A stretch of 64,000 nucleotides of DNA from Aphanomyces cochlioides (GCA_019828595.1 JAHQRK010000032.1:186001-250000), one strand, 5' to 3'. Numbered from the stretch's first letter, positions 10,131 to 21,929 are shown. Numbers and translations: made by a program. The notes: generated by a model not told the origin, from the sequence alone.

Positions 10131-11604
10131 CTACAACTGATTTGTTGGTAGCGAGGAATCGCACAATGTAGTCTTCTCCGTTTGCGAGCCGACTAGAGAA
10201 TAGAGCCGCTAGGAAATTTTAAACCCCGAAGACTTTCAACAGGACGTACATCAAAGTAGTGAGGAGCACGTGACGGCCAAAGAAAGTATACCAGCACAGT
10301 CAGTGTTGTGAATTCAATGCAGCTCGCGACCGACTCGACAATCTACAATAATTGAGCTGGAGACGACAAATTTGACGGACCTTTTGTCGGACCCATGGGG
10401 ATAAAAAGGTTGCAATCGAGACAATCATAGGCAGCGATAGAATGTAGAACGTAAATAGGAGGGACATCTATCGCACACATGCTCTGTTGGTTGAGATGAA
10501 GAACAATGTTATTACCTGAAAGAAGAAGGTCCGTTTGTCAGAAGTCTGCTCCTTGGCGGCCGTGGTACAAATATTGCGAAGAAACCAAATGTACACAGCA
10601 AAATGAAGCAAGCAAATCGCAAAGCCAGGCACAGAATCGAACATGTAAATCGTTGACGCGGGAGGAACGAAGCCCAAGTACCAGCCAGCAAGACCGAGGT
10701 ACAAAGTTAAAATTGCAACCATGACTGTCGTGAGCAAAGTTCGATCCTCCAGATGAATCGAGTTGATGGTCCAACCCTTGGCAATCAACATAGCCAAAAG
10801 AAGCATTCCAACACGATTCAACGCTTGGCCCACTCGTGCAAGGCATAACAGGAGCGGAGATCCAATTCCATTCCATGCAAACGAAAAAAAGTTGAGGCAC
10901 AAGGCAATATTGTTGGCAAAATGCAGCGAAACCAGGAATGTAAGTAGTTGGACGATCGGGTGGAACGACTCTGAGCGAAGACGTGATGTAGCTGCAGAAT
11001 GCAGCTGAAGTAGCAGTACAAGCCCAGATAAACATGTCAAGAAAAGATAGACAACATCGAGGTCTTCCTGATACACCGGTACTTCGCTTCCGTCTACCGC
11101 TTGAGTCATGTGCAAGGAATACCATGCTGTAAAGAAAAAGTGCAGAAACGTGGCAGGCGACAAGTCAGCCAAGCTTGGATGGAATCGCTCCCCGTCCGAA
11201 ACGCATTTTGCCAGGGCAACATACCAAAAGCGGGGTCGGAGATGCTCTCGAACTCCATAGTCGAGCTTAAAAGTTTGATTCCAGTGTGTTGCTCGTGGAA
11301 CATCAAATACCGCCTTGGTATGTGCCTCTGATAGCTTGCATTGACAATCGCAATTTGGATTGGTCGTTACGAAGGACCAAAATTCGTCCTCGTCATCGTA
11401 AATTGCAAGCTTGACGTCGTCATCAGGAGTTCGGATCTCAATGTGCATATTGCCGACAATTTTTGAGAAGTTGGCATCCCACGTGTAGCAAAACTTGCCC
11501 AGATAGGCAAACTCACGGCCCAGAAGGAAACCGGAAAAGAGACTTGCTGCTGTACAGTGGAAAAGGCCAAGGACAACAACAAGACGGAGGAGCATGCCAG
11601 ACAA
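10131..11604 (-). CDS. GPR180/TMEM145-like seven-TM receptor
   Basis: Four exons (10516-11604, 10381-10467, 10342-10250, 10208-10131) are separated by introns of 48, 38 and 41 nt, all in phase 0, and give 448 residues (human GPR180 has 440). The N-terminus has a signal peptide (residues 1-20) and a luminal domain with a CDCQC cluster and N-glycosylation sites. Seven TM helices follow from about residue 185. The spliced exons supply the family's conserved end: YILSLPMIVSIATFLSPWVR, then KIVE and LVYFLWPS before a short tail. This is the GpcrRhopsn4-type domain. Family members are Golgi/plasma-membrane proteins of largely unsettled function. The spliced C-terminus fits the family far better than the unspliced frame. 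Confidence 0.8.
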
Positions 11605-12280
11605 CCGTAATTGATAAATGGAAGAAGTGGAGTCGCAGTTTCGAAAAGAAGGGCCACATTAGAAGGAGTGTCCTTTCCATGATAATCCCATCACGTCTTC
11701 CAAGTTCTTCTTCCACATTGCTGTCGAACATTTTGGTTGTAAAAATCCAAACTGACCTTCCAATATTCCTCTTGAACAATTGCTCGCTCAATTCACACAT
11801 GCCATCACCAGTCTAATGTCCTACATCGTCACTGAAGAGCAAGAAATACCTCGAATCAAGTTCGTTCAATGACACCTCGAGAAGGTTCCATGGAGAAGCA
11901 GAAAGTTGTTCAAACAACAGGAACAGCTTCCTTCTTCCATGCGCTAAAGCATTCACTGCCTTTAGGTCATCCTGGTGTATCTCGACATTTCAAATGCGAA
12001 AATGACGATTCCAAGCATCCGGATAAATTTGCGCGCGAACTATAATACAAATGTCAAGTCAAATTCGTCAGAAAGTACATTCCGGATAAAGATTCAATCT
12101 CGGAGGATTGCAAAATGGATGCTGAGCAGTCACGCACATGCCCCAGACGTAAATGGATCTTTGTCGAGATAGACAGATTTTGCAACAAGACCTGCCAGCG
12201 TGGATGCAGGCGTGACACTTGCCCAGAGCAGTAGCATTGGCTTGGAGAAGATTTTGACAGAAAATGCAGATTCAGTTCTA
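11605..12280. other. intergenic region left of the pogo-type element
   Basis: No gene supported. An ATCCGGAT motif lies at 12017-12024 and a CCGGATAA near 12082, with no recognised gene start just downstream on the + strand. Confidence 0.4.
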
Positions 12281-14251
12281 ACGTAAACGACCAGTTTTCC
12301 AGCACCGACCAGTTTTTCAGCACGATTCAAAACCTTCTTATTTTTATAGTCCTTCAATATTAATTGCAACAAATATTGAGAGGAAACGTCAGTCCCCATC
12401 ATGTGTCGTTGCTCACTTCCTCACAAACAAGACGTGGCGAGAATGCGAAAGGGCTACAGCAACAACGATGTCCAGGCTGCAATCATGGACTTGGAAGCTG
12501 GTTCTCTCAATGCAAGGGATGCGTCGAAAAAGCACGGCGTGCCTTATAGCACGTTGACAGAGAAGTTTCGCAAGCACAAGGCGAATGATACGACTGAGCC
12601 GTCAAAGCGTGGTCCACCTCCCATCCTTACAAGAGATGGTGAGGATCATTTGGTTGCCTGGGTCGTCGCAATGCAATCGGACGGTTATCCTGTTGGGCGA
12701 CAAGACATCATAACAAATGGCAATGAAATGGCTGTTGATCTAGGTCTCAAACAGGAACTTGGAGATGGATGGTACTCACGATTTATCAATCGATATCACC
12801 AATTGAGTAATCGCATGTCGCAAGTGATTTCCCGTGCTCCGTGTCGAAATGCAGTGACCGCGTCAAGCATTGATATCCTTTTCGACTCGATGTCGGAAGC
12901 CATGGCAACCCATAGATTTTTGTCATGCCAAATATTTAACATAGATGAGACGAGCTTCAACTCAAGACGAAAATCAAAGAAGGTGATTGCATTACGAGGA
13001 ACCAAAAATATTTGGAGTCATGCCGACACAACAAACTATCATATGTCGATTGCAGCTTGTGGCAATGCCAGTGGCAATATTTTACCCCCATGTTTATGTT
13101 CCCTGGTGCTACCGTCAGTACTGATTTGTCTCTGGCCCCGCATGTCTCCGGTTCGAAGATAACGACTTCGCCAAAGGGCTTCATGACAACGACGATATTC
13201 CTCAAGTGGTTGCAATGCTTCCATGAAAATGTCTCCAACGAAATACCCCGTCCATTGCTTTTGATATTTGATTGGCTTTCGTCCCACTTGGCTATTGATG
13301 TTGTGAAATTGGCGAGTGACTTGCAGATTATTTTGCTCTGCCTGCCCTCAAATGCGACGCACCTCTTGCAGCCGTTTGATGTTTGTGTTTTTGGACCATT
13401 TAAACGTTCAATACGCAACCACATATTTCAAGCAATCATTAGAAGAGTTAAAATTGATATCGTGTTACATTTATGTGTGTGGTAGGCTTGTATGGATGCA
13501 TTTCCAAGCATGAAGCTATTGAGTTTGCGTCACTAGCATGGGAAAAGCACGTGGTGGGGGCGAATGTTGTCTCGGGATTTCATGTATCCGGGCTTTATCC
13601 GTTGTCGAAGGAGCAAATGATGGCTCGTTTGGCCTTGTTCAATGGCGGCGGGCTTCCAAACAACTACGTGCACCCAAATTGGATTGCGCGGAAAGAAAAC
13701 ATCCAACAAGAAATTCTGACGTTGCCTCCAAAGCCAAACGGACCTCAACGAAAGCGGAAAACTGTCGATGTCGGTGGAAGAATATTGACCTTGGCTCTTT
13801 TGGATGAGCAAGCCAAAATTGATTCCAGCAAGAAAACGAACCGCCCAACAAAGCAACGGCGACCGCGTGTTCGCCACAACTGCACTGTCGACACCAACCA
13901 AAATAGAACAGATGATGTTGAGTTTTTCGTCCTGTAGGTACAGTGTACTGATAATTTCTACATAAAAAATATACTTTCAGAATTTATATCTCCTGTGAGA
14001 AGTGATCATTTTTGTTTTTAAAATATTCCATACAAATTCCAAGTAATATAATGTGCTGAAGAAGTGATCGTCGGCAAGATTTGAAGATTGGCAATATCTA
14101 CCCTAATAACTTGTCAAATTTTGTTCAAAGCCCTGATGTAGAATTGTACGGGTCGATGGCATCCATCCTGTCGAAGTCCCGTCAAGATCAGAGCAATGGG
14201 CGACGAGATATCGACTGAAGAATTTTGTGCTGGAGAACTGGTCGTTTACGT
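12281..14251 (+). mobile_element. Tc1/mariner-pogo type DNA transposon with 25-bp TIRs
   Basis: Terminal inverted repeats are 12281-12305 and 14227-14251, 25 bp with one mismatch, starting ACGTAAACGACCAGTTT. TA dinucleotides flank both ends directly (12279-12280 and 14252-14253), as expected for TA target-site duplication. A subterminal repeat of the TIR core (GACCAGTTTTTCAGCAC) lies at 12307-12323. The 1971-bp element contains a pogo/jerky-type transposase gene on the + strand. TIR identity suggests fairly recent movement, but the transposase frame is broken. Confidence 0.85.
12401..13937 (+). pseudogene. pogo-type DDE transposase, frameshifted
   Basis: The N-terminal part (12401 onward) has a psq/CENP-B-like helix-turn-helix region (DASKKHGVPYSTLTEKF). 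A CENP-B-type DNA-binding region and the DDE_1 core follow. Catalytic acidic residues are visible: D in FNIDETSF, D in LIFDWLSSH and D in LLQPFDVCVFGP. The frame shifts once in the C-run near 13085-13090 (one base short) and again near 13460-13490, before the C-terminal basic tail (NWIARKEN..., RKRKTVDVGG). An unrecognised intron at the second site is possible. As it stands the copy should not make full-length protein. Confidence 0.82.
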
Positions 14252-14253
14252 TA

Positions 14254-15079
14254 CTACAATTTCAATGGTCACGTTAGACTAAACTGTCAACTCGCTCCTC
14301 AAGCAGTTTGCTGGAGGCTTGACAGAAAAACGTACGATGTGGCTAGTCCTACCCCATCACTTTTACCCCAACAGGGGAAAGATAACTTGTAAGAGTTGAA
14401 TGACGATTCGGAGAGAACTTGCTCTCGAACGTCCCTATCGAGGCGTAAAAGCAAAGAATAGAAATCGGAACCACAAGCCCTGATGATCTGAGTGAGCATT
14501 GCATTGCAAAGGCATCGTGCATTTCGCGGTGAGGCAGTTTGGCAAGTCAAGGTGTTCCACTTCATGTTGCCGGTCTTCCGAACAACAGTGAAGCGGAATG
14601 GAGCGATCGCTATTAATAGACTGATGGGATAAGTTCAAAATCGTCAAAGAAAATCGAAGGATTGATTTGTTTTTCAATCAGCACATTTAGACCTGATGAC
14701 TCTCACTCCATGGCACGAAATGGGCCTTGTGCTCACACATAGACGAATTCAATAGATTATCCTTGAAGTCTCATAGCTTCTGTCGCTCTTCCCCGTGCAG
14801 ACAGCGACACAATGTTCATCCAATTGCGGATATTTCCATTGCTGATGGTTGTTCTTCGATCGTATTATGGAACATTTCCGTCTTGGATCAACATAAGATT
14901 TCCCCATCTGCTGGTCAAGGGTCAATTAAACACATGAAGCGTCAATTCCTCTGCTCTGTTGTTGACGCAGAGAATATCTTTGCTCTTCTCTCATCTTTCT
15001 CGCGCTCTCCCGCTTGTTTCTATCTTCTGGTAGAGACATCTCAGTGTTACTGCAACACGACAAACGTAACGGCTTGGGT
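14254..15079. other. intergenic region, no supported gene
   Basis: Short frames such as 14299-14565 (-) have ATG starts but no family resemblance. Nothing else recognised until the promoter motifs at 15080. Confidence 0.4.
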
Positions 15080-15172
15080 TATCCGGATAAATTGTCAGGC
15101 ATTGCATATAAACTCCAAGTCAACTTGTCCAGTTGGTTCGGTTGTCCGGATATACGATTATTTATCCGGATA
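15080..15172 (+). promoter_or_regulatory. three TATCCGGATA-type motifs upstream of the CC1-box gene
   Basis: TATCCGGATA occurs at 15080-15089 and 15163-15172, and TGTCCGGATA at 15143-15152. The last copy ends 50 bp before the ATG at 15222. Confidence 0.55.
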
Positions 15173-15221
15173 GAACTACCGACACCTCGGGCAAGTTACA
15201 AAAAAGCGGTCGAGAGCAGGC

Positions 15222-16833
15222 ATGGTCAAGGAGTTTGACCCCGAGCTTGACAACGGTAGCGGCCTCGGGCTCCTCGACCCAGCGCACGAAATTGGTGGAG
15301 ATGATGAGCTTCGCATGGCGGCGCGTGCTGGTCTGATCTTGCTGGAGAAGAACGCAGCACTTGAAGTCGACGTCGAGCTCCTGTCGACAGAGATCCATCG
15401 ATACGAAGTGCAGCACCGCGAATTGTCGTTCGAAGTCGAAGCTTTGCGGAAACAACGCAAAAATTCGGTCATGGAAGTTCAGGCGGTGCATAAAGAAATC
15501 AAGTCACTCCATATGCAATTGCTCCAGCAGCGATCGGCTTCGCAATCGGCTGAACAAACGTTCCTTGCCCAGATTCGAACTTTGACCTCGGAACTACATG
15601 CACTTACTGCGAAAAATCAAGCGGCTCTAAAAAAGCAAGAGAGCGAAGTATCCCCAGAAGATCATGGAAATCAATCGGACGACAATGAAGAGGTGGTTGT
15701 CCCTGAGCCTGTCGAAGACCCCCGCATTGCTGAGCTCCAAGACGAAAATATGGATCTGCAAAATAAACTGCAACAAGCTGTGCAGGACCTTCGTGAGCGT
15801 GAAGTCGAATTGACTAACTCAACGCATACGAAAGATCTGCGTATTCAGTCTCTAGAACACGAGGTGCTCAAGCTGTCGAGAGTGAACAAAATGCTCAAGG
15901 AAGAGCAAGCTGAAGAACGCGAAATCATGAGGAGTCTACACACAATGGCCGACACGTACAAGGTAAACAACATGGGAGAATTTTCCTTTATGGGTGTGCT
16001 ATGTAGAAAATTGCCGATGCACGGCCATTTTCGCATGGGATAGCTTCTGAAGCCGGCAGGTGCAGCGCTGCCTCTGTCTCTGAAAGAGAGGAGGAGAAAG
16101 TCGGTTCCATGCATGAAGATGTGATGCAGATGAATGCCGCGTTGCAAGAGCGAATCAAGGAGCTTGAAGCTCGTCTGGAGAAATCTCCGAAAACATCGCC
16201 CGAGCTCGATGCGCACGTTTTGCACCTTGAGGATCAATTGACAGTGACGCGAGATATGCTGAAGGCCACAAAGCAGCAGTGGATTTCAGCTGTAACTGCC
16301 AAGAAGGAAGCCCAAGCGTGTGCCTTAGCTGCCCACGAAGAAATGGCCCGCTTGCAAGAAGCCCTTCAAGTCCACATGCGAACAAGCGACGACAAAGCTG
16401 GTGCTGATCAAGGTTCGTCATCTGTGGATTGGATGGAGGATTCTGAAATACACCCAGCACCTCCAGGTTGGATCGCGGCCGTGTCGGTTTGGGTGCTAAT
16501 TGTGTCCTGGATGGGCTTTCAGGCGACCTTGACTCGCCATTGATCGGATGTCTTCTTCAAAACTGGACGGCTGACAAGGACAAGTGGGATCAATTGGCAC
16601 TATGGCTTCAAGGAGTGATCCATGGACATCCGTCGCATGCTGCTGTCCGTCTCGACCGCCTTTCTACCGAAGTCACCGCTGGCTTCGTGCAGCTACTCGT
16701 GCCACTACTTCGCGAAACCTATGGCACCCATGTCCAAGTTAAGCGGCGTACTGCTACGCATGTCCTCTCAGACTTGATCCTCTCGATCGAGGCGGCGGAC
16801 GACACGAAGCAGCCGCATTTCTTGGTTTTGTAG
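15222..16833 (+). CDS. coiled-coil protein with CC1-box-like motif (BICD/HAP1/Spindly-type adaptor candidate)
   Basis: Three exons (15222-15962, 16007-16466, 16523-16833) with introns of 44 and 56 nt give 503 residues. Near residues 31-45 is AARAGLILLEKN, matching the CC1-box pattern AAxxGxxLLxxN that opens the coiled coil of BICD, HAP1/TRAK and Spindly dynein adaptors and contacts the dynein light intermediate chain. Long coiled coil follows (about 40-120, 165-245, 270-380), broken by an acidic linker. After the second intron comes a compact helical C-terminal domain (WTADKDKWDQLALWLQG...) without known identity. It is plausibly a cargo adaptor for microtubule transport. The motif is seen; the function is inferred. 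Confidence 0.66.
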
Positions 16834-17262
16834 ACATTTGATTGGTCGAGTGTAATGCTGTCTTATTCGACCAAAAACTAAAAAATGCATAATTTCCCTG
16901 AAGCAAAAATAAAAAATCCAAAAAATATAATTTCCCTGAAGCAAATTTTTTTCTGCTACTTTTTTGGCGTGGATGACGACCGGCGAGAAGATGATAATTC
17001 ATTAGTAGAGTGAAATTACAACTACGAGCTCGCGGTGATTATGCTGTGCTATTGCTTGTTCACAGCGGATATCCAGGGTAGAAATGGATAATTTCAAAAA
17101 TTATGGAGGAAAAATGATTTATTCAGTTATGTTTTAATTTTTTCATTGGATCTAAATAAAATTTATTGTGCATTTTGATTGGATATAATATATGATTATT
17201 AGCCAATAAAATTTTAGTGCCATTGTGTTGCGTGTCAGTTTGGCATTTGGGGCACGCAAAGG
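16834..17262. other. AT-rich intergenic region
   Basis: No gene. ATTGG/CCAAT boxes occur near 16838 and 17180, about 80 bp before the J-protein start. Confidence 0.45.
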
Positions 17263-17918
17263 ATGCGTGTCCAGTCGACGCTTCTGTTGGTTCTTCTGTT
17301 GGCGATTGCTGCATGGGCCGAAGATCTTTATGAGATTCTTGGAGCCAGCTCCAGCGCCACGCCTCAAGACCTCAAGCGCATGTAGGGGAGCTCATTTATA
17401 CGTTGTTGACAAATCTCTCTAGCTACCGCAAATTGTCGCTCAAGTATCATCCTGACAAGGTTGCTCCTGAAGAACGTGACGCAGCCCAAGCTCGGTTCTT
17501 GGAGATTGCAAATGGTTTGAACCTGCCTAGCCATCCATTTCGTCACTTGTGCTTGTAGCTTACCGCGTGCTTTCCGATCCAGCCCGTCGTGAAAAGTATG
17601 ATTTGTACGGTATTGCGGATGACGAAGGATTCAAGTATGGGCCATACAACAATACTCCGACTCAAAAGCGATCGTAGGAACTTTGATGAAGCTTTCAAGC
17701 ATGCCCATGACAGTGTTGAAGACACGCCACTCAACTGGTTCATTCTCATCACGATTGTTGGCTTGGGCATTGGTCCCATTCTCTATTTCAAGCTCAAGCC
17801 CAAGCCAAAACCGGTCAATAATGCCCGACGTGAGGTATGTCTGTCATCTGACTTTCTTTTCTTGCTCACTTTATGCTAGGCTTTGGCGGCAAAGAAAAAG
17901 TCCCCAAAGGACAACTAG
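17263..17918 (+). CDS. membrane-anchored DnaJ (Hsp40) protein
   Basis: Five exons (17263-17381, 17423-17514, 17559-17634, 17678-17834, 17880-17918) with introns of 41-45 nt give 160 residues. A signal peptide (residues 1-19, hydrophobic core LLLVLLLAIAAWA) is followed directly by a J domain at about 20-88: DLYEILGASSSATPQDLKR, the HPD tripeptide in KYHPDK, and YRVLSDPARREKYD. A TM helix (WFILITIVGLGIGPILYF, about 115-133) and a Lys-rich tail follow. This matches a type III ER-membrane J-protein with a luminal J domain that would stimulate an ER Hsp70 such as BiP. All splice joints keep J-domain consensus, giving strong support. It is convergent with the CCT gene, ending 22 bp away. Confidence 0.82.
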
Positions 17919-17940
17919 ACAATGTTGCAACTCATAAACT

Positions 17941-18534
17941 TTAATTCTGAAGCGCTTGCGAACTTGCAAATCGTCCTTGTACTCGCGCACGCACCACAGG
18001 AACTTTGTGATGTGTGTCATGGGGTGACGACTGGTTGGTTGAGGACTTTCTTGACCTTTGCAGTCGCTTGCGCTTCCATCTTGCAATGCGATCCTGTCTT
18101 GTCATCTTTGGCGCTTGTCGAGAATTTGATTTGTCATGGGCCAGACCTGCATAAGTGCCATGAAGTCTTGGAATACGACTGTCGATTCCTCTGAATGGGC
18201 TTGTCGATGGTGAATTTCGCTCAGTCTTTTCACTCGTTTGTGTTGCCGAGATTGAGCAATCAATTGGTGCTAGCTGCATAAAGCGCCGTTGGATATGGCT
18301 ATCGGTTTCTTGCTGTGGCTCCATGGGTGGTGAGGCAACGGGTGAGCGCATTTGGGCTGCGATACCAAGAAGACTCAGCGGCTGGATCCGCTCTGTCGGC
18401 TGGACCATGACTGAGGCCGGTGGGGATGGCCAGGATGGCTTATTGCGATGGAGCATGAGGGAGAGCGACGGCAGCGGCGTGGCATTCGTAGCAAAAAGAG
18501 GCATTTGTTGTCGGCGTTTGACGAAAGGCTCCAT
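17941..18534 (-). CDS. CCT-motif protein
   Basis: 197 residues in one exon. Residues 1-140 are Ser/Pro/Gln-rich and disordered. The C-terminus (about 143-195) follows the CCT (CONSTANS/CO-like/TOC1) pattern: RQDRIARWKRKRLQRSRK, a gap, then V.RARVQGRFAS. In plants CCT motifs mediate DNA binding with NF-Y subunits and nuclear import; stramenopiles carry CCT-like proteins too. It probably acts as a nuclear regulatory protein. The middle of the motif (STNQSSPHDTHHK) is more polar than in plants, so DNA-binding capacity is uncertain. Confidence 0.6.
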   Translation of the reverse strand: MEPFVKRRQQMPLFATNATPLPSLSLMLHRNKPSWPSPPASVMVQPTERIQPLSLLGIAAQMRSPVASPPMEPQQETDSHIQRRFMQLAPIDCSISATQTSEKTERNSPSTSPFRGIDSRIPRLHGTYAGLAHDKSNSRQAPKMTRQDRIARWKRKRLQRSRKSSTNQSSPHDTHHKVPVVRARVQGRFASSQALQN

Positions 18535-18697
18535 CGAGCAATGGACTAATGGGGGAAAAAGAAATTTTCCATCAACAAGTGATTACCGTTCAATAAAGTA
18601 AAGTCGGAACTTTCCTAATCTTCCCCATTAGAGGCAATCGAGATGCAATCTCATCTCGCTACTCGCTAAGCAGCTCGAACGATATGCTTGGAATGCT

Positions 18698-19190
18698 CTA
18701 AGCGGTGCTGAGTGGACGGATGAGCACTTGGACGTGGCCAAGAGATGGAAGTTGACCTCCCTTCGTTTAAGTATACCATGTCCAGGAACGATGCAATTGT
18801 CAACAGAACAGTCGTGGAACGCTCGCTGATACATCCGTCTGGTGGATGAAATGAGCCCAATTGATTTTCTAGTGGCCAGCTTGTCAAATATGTCACGTTG
18901 ATCCAGCTCAAACCCATGGAAAAAGCACCTGGAAGACAGATCGCATTGAGCTTTTGACATGGGAGACCAGGCTCAAACGAAATACACAGCGGAGATTGTC
19001 CAGAGCCAGGACGACGATGCGCGTTTTGCATACTTGAGGCTTTTCTCTTGCTCGATGCATTGGTCGTGTCGCGAGATGTGAATTCCTGGGCATTTTCTAC
19101 TTCAACAACTATGTGGCGTACTGTAGCTGAGTCACTTGAAGATCTGAGCTGACCAGTTCGCGACGCTCTCACGCCATCGCTTGGATCCAA
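18698..19190 (-). CDS. hypothetical multi-exon protein, boundaries uncertain
   Basis: An open frame from about 19190 encodes a hydrophilic Ser-rich segment (SSDSATVRHIVVEVENAQ, SSKRKASSMQN). A plausible GTGTAT...CCAG intron near 18988-18927 would join it to a better-looking frame (FELDQRDIFDKLATRK, RRMYQRAFHDCSVDNC). Another intron would lead to a short end with stop at 18698-18700. The start codon was not found; the frame continues upstream without an ATG. No family is recognised. This is reported as a probable but poorly defined gene. Confidence 0.33.
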
Positions 19191-20433
19191 CTGCTGTTGA
19201 TGTGTTCACCAGTTCATAATGTAGTGGAGCTGTCACTCTATGGACCATCCTGTTAAAGCTTACAAGCTCATGGCCATTCACACCCTCGCAATGCTCGTGA
19301 AGCCCCTCACTCCATGCTACCCCCACTCAAATAACAACGCCGGGCGAGCGCAACTATTCCACATGATCGAGACCCCCCAATATAATATTCAGACGAGAAC
19401 GCAGTATCCGCTGAGCCACACTGACGAGAATGGTTTTTATGGGACGGACTGGTAACCTCCACAATGATTTGCAAAAACCAGGTCAAGGCGCTTGTTTATG
19501 TAAATTTTTGCTACTGGTTGCAGAAGCCACCGAGGCAACAGACTCAAGCATAAGCTCTACGCGTGAAAACTAACTCCATCCCTTCCGCCGATACAACTCC
19601 ATGGCATTCTCCTCGTTCCTTCAGAATGCAGTCTTGGGCCCGGGGGAAGACACAAAGCTCCACTGAGTGGACTTGACAGTCGTCATCTTGATTTGGTTTG
19701 CAGTGTCTGCTGGTCCCTTCTCGAAAGGCTGGACGACATTCCATTCTTTTACTGAAGTTAAATTCATGATGACTTACTTACTTGTCCATATATATTGACA
19801 CGTCACATCTAATTCCAAATAAATATTTTCAATAATAAAATAAAAAAATTCAACGTGATTACGTATATTTCTATATAATTGGTATTTTTAAATATATATG
19901 TTGCATCACATGCTCTAGTTGGTCGTGGACACCATGTGGCCAAATTCTCCCCTCTCTGAATCTTCACTTGCGATGACAAACAGACGACTGTTGCGGTGAT
20001 AAACAAGAGCTTTGCAAGCTTGGGTCATATCATTTTCGTCGGGAATGGCCTTTGTTTTTGACCATGGCTATGAAGTATTTTTATAGTATAATTTAATTCG
20101 ATTTATTGTGAATTTTGGAGTATTTTTTGCGATTTTTTATTGTCTTTTTCACTGAAATTTGTATTTTTGACAAAAAATTGAAATATTCTCAAATACTATT
20201 CAGGTATAGTGAGTTCAAGTGTAATATGAAAGTACAATCAATAAAGTAAAGTTCTGAATGTGTGTTTTGTGTGTGTTTTTGTCAAAAAGACAAGTACTCG
20301 ATTCTGATTGGCTATAGATTTTGAATAGATTTGGAAAAATAGATACATTTTTCACCCCGGTCACAATTTAGAGTGTATGTAACAATACTGTTTCGAACAA
20401 ACTTCAATCTTCAACGTACGGATACAGTATGTT
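19191..20433. other. AT-rich intergenic region
   Basis: No gene supported. Long A/T runs around 19800-20200 and a GATTGGCTA box near 20306. Ends at the TATCCGGATG motif upstream of the first bZIP gene. Confidence 0.45.
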
Positions 20434-20443
20434 TATCCGGATG
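20434..20443 (+). promoter_or_regulatory. TATCCGGATG motif upstream of bZIP paralog 1
   Basis: Nine of ten bases match the palindrome. It ends 48 bp before the ATG at 20491. Confidence 0.5.
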
Positions 20444-20490
20444 CCGCACCTTTTCCATCCAAAGTGAAAGCTGAACTGCAAGTGCCAGAC

Positions 20491-21929
20491 ATGTCGTTCG
20501 TAGATGCGCTCATGTTGGACGAATCGGCGGACATTGATCCGTCGTTCTTCCTCGTGGAAGGGAAGGATACACTTGGTACATCCCCAGACGAACTATCAGT
20601 GACAGAATTGCCGAAACCGCCAACGAAATCGACCGAATTGACAACAAATGCCGACCGAGAAGCGGCAAGAAAACGAGCAAAGCGAGAAGCCTACAAGAAA
20701 CATATTCGAAAGCGACAGAGCGAGCATTTGGAGCTGAAAGCACATGTCCAACAACTGGAGGATCAACTGGACTTCCTCACAAAAATGAAAGCGATCGACG
20801 AGACGTTCGCTTCGAATTGGGAAAATGTTGCGCGCGAGTTGGCGTCACTACGACAAGAATCCGCCGCTGAAAATGAAAAACTGCGGCGGAAAGTCGCTGA
20901 ACAGAGTGAATTTATCGACACATTGCAAACTCTCTTGGCCAAGAAGCCTCGACTTGCAGTGCGTTCTACATATGTGTGTGTGTCTGATCGTGGTCCTTAG
21001 GAAACGGAGCACGATGAATGGAAAATGCTTCGTCTTGTGGCAGATAAAACGGCACGTCTTCATGGAATCAATGCACTACTGACACGCCAACGCCAACTTC
21101 TCACTGGTACGTTAGCTACTATTCTTTGGTGTTCTTAGTCTATGTTGTAGCGGTCTTTCTGCAGTGCGGTCTCCTAGAATCGCCGGACGAAGACATGCTT
21201 AAAGTCACAGTTTGCTCAGACATTACAAAGATGCTCATTAGTGAATCTGTTCGCTCAGTGCGGATGGATGCGCCATATCAAATCGTCGCGGAAGCTGCGT
21301 GGCATGTGTCACTCGGAAATATGTCAAAATGGGGCGAAGACTACGAAATCATCGAAATGATCGATCCAAACACTGCATATCTCAAATACACGCCTCGTAA
21401 CGGCGTTGCGAATGCGTCTGGGCCGCTATGTGCACGATATCTCTATCGACGGTACTATGAAAGGAACCGCATCTGCATTGTTTGGAAATCCATCATGGAA
21501 GACGATTGCTATCCCCTCGATGAAAGTGTCATGCGTGTTCATCAAAGTGGTTGGTACGCATCAACTCAAACTCAATGATTCTTCGTCGCTCAACTAGCTT
21601 GTAGGATTGTTGTGGAAGGCGAAACATCCTCCGATACATCTTCGTCGCCTTTGTCACCGTCATCATCTCCACCATCTACTTCCTGTCGGTTGAAGCTATT
21701 TGTCCAGCGGCATTCGCCATCCCGAGCTGGGAAACTCATTCATCTCACGGATGTCTTCCAATTCATTATGCCTAATATTAGCCTCGAGAAGCGCACGACG
21801 GAATACGTGACGGAATTCATCGTGAACTCGTTCCGGAATGTTGAAGTCGCGTTTGAAAAAGCCATCGATGTTGTTGTGCGCAAACTCACATACAAGAAAG
21901 GTTTGATGTCGGCCAACCCAGATCTGTAA
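20491..21929 (+). CDS. bZIP plus START-like protein, paralog 1 (oomycete M96-type family)
   Basis: Four exons (20491-20958, 21001-21106, 21151-21553, 21605-21929), introns 42, 44 and 51 nt, 433 residues. An acidic N-terminus precedes a basic region plus heptads at about 55-105 (REAARKRAKREAYKKHIRKR, then ELKAHVQQLEDQLDFL), and a second coiled coil. The C-terminal half is the START-like region shared with the two paralogs at 26-29 kb: PYQIVAEAAW, RRYYERNRICIVWKS and MEDDCYP. The acceptor at 21150 was chosen because it aligns LTAVFLQCGLLES with paralog 2 LNGVLVRSGLYDA. It is probably a nuclear regulator; the basic region lacks the canonical N-x2-A-A-x2-S/C-R order. The 3' end overlaps the resolvase CDS antisense by 44 bp. 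Confidence 0.76.
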
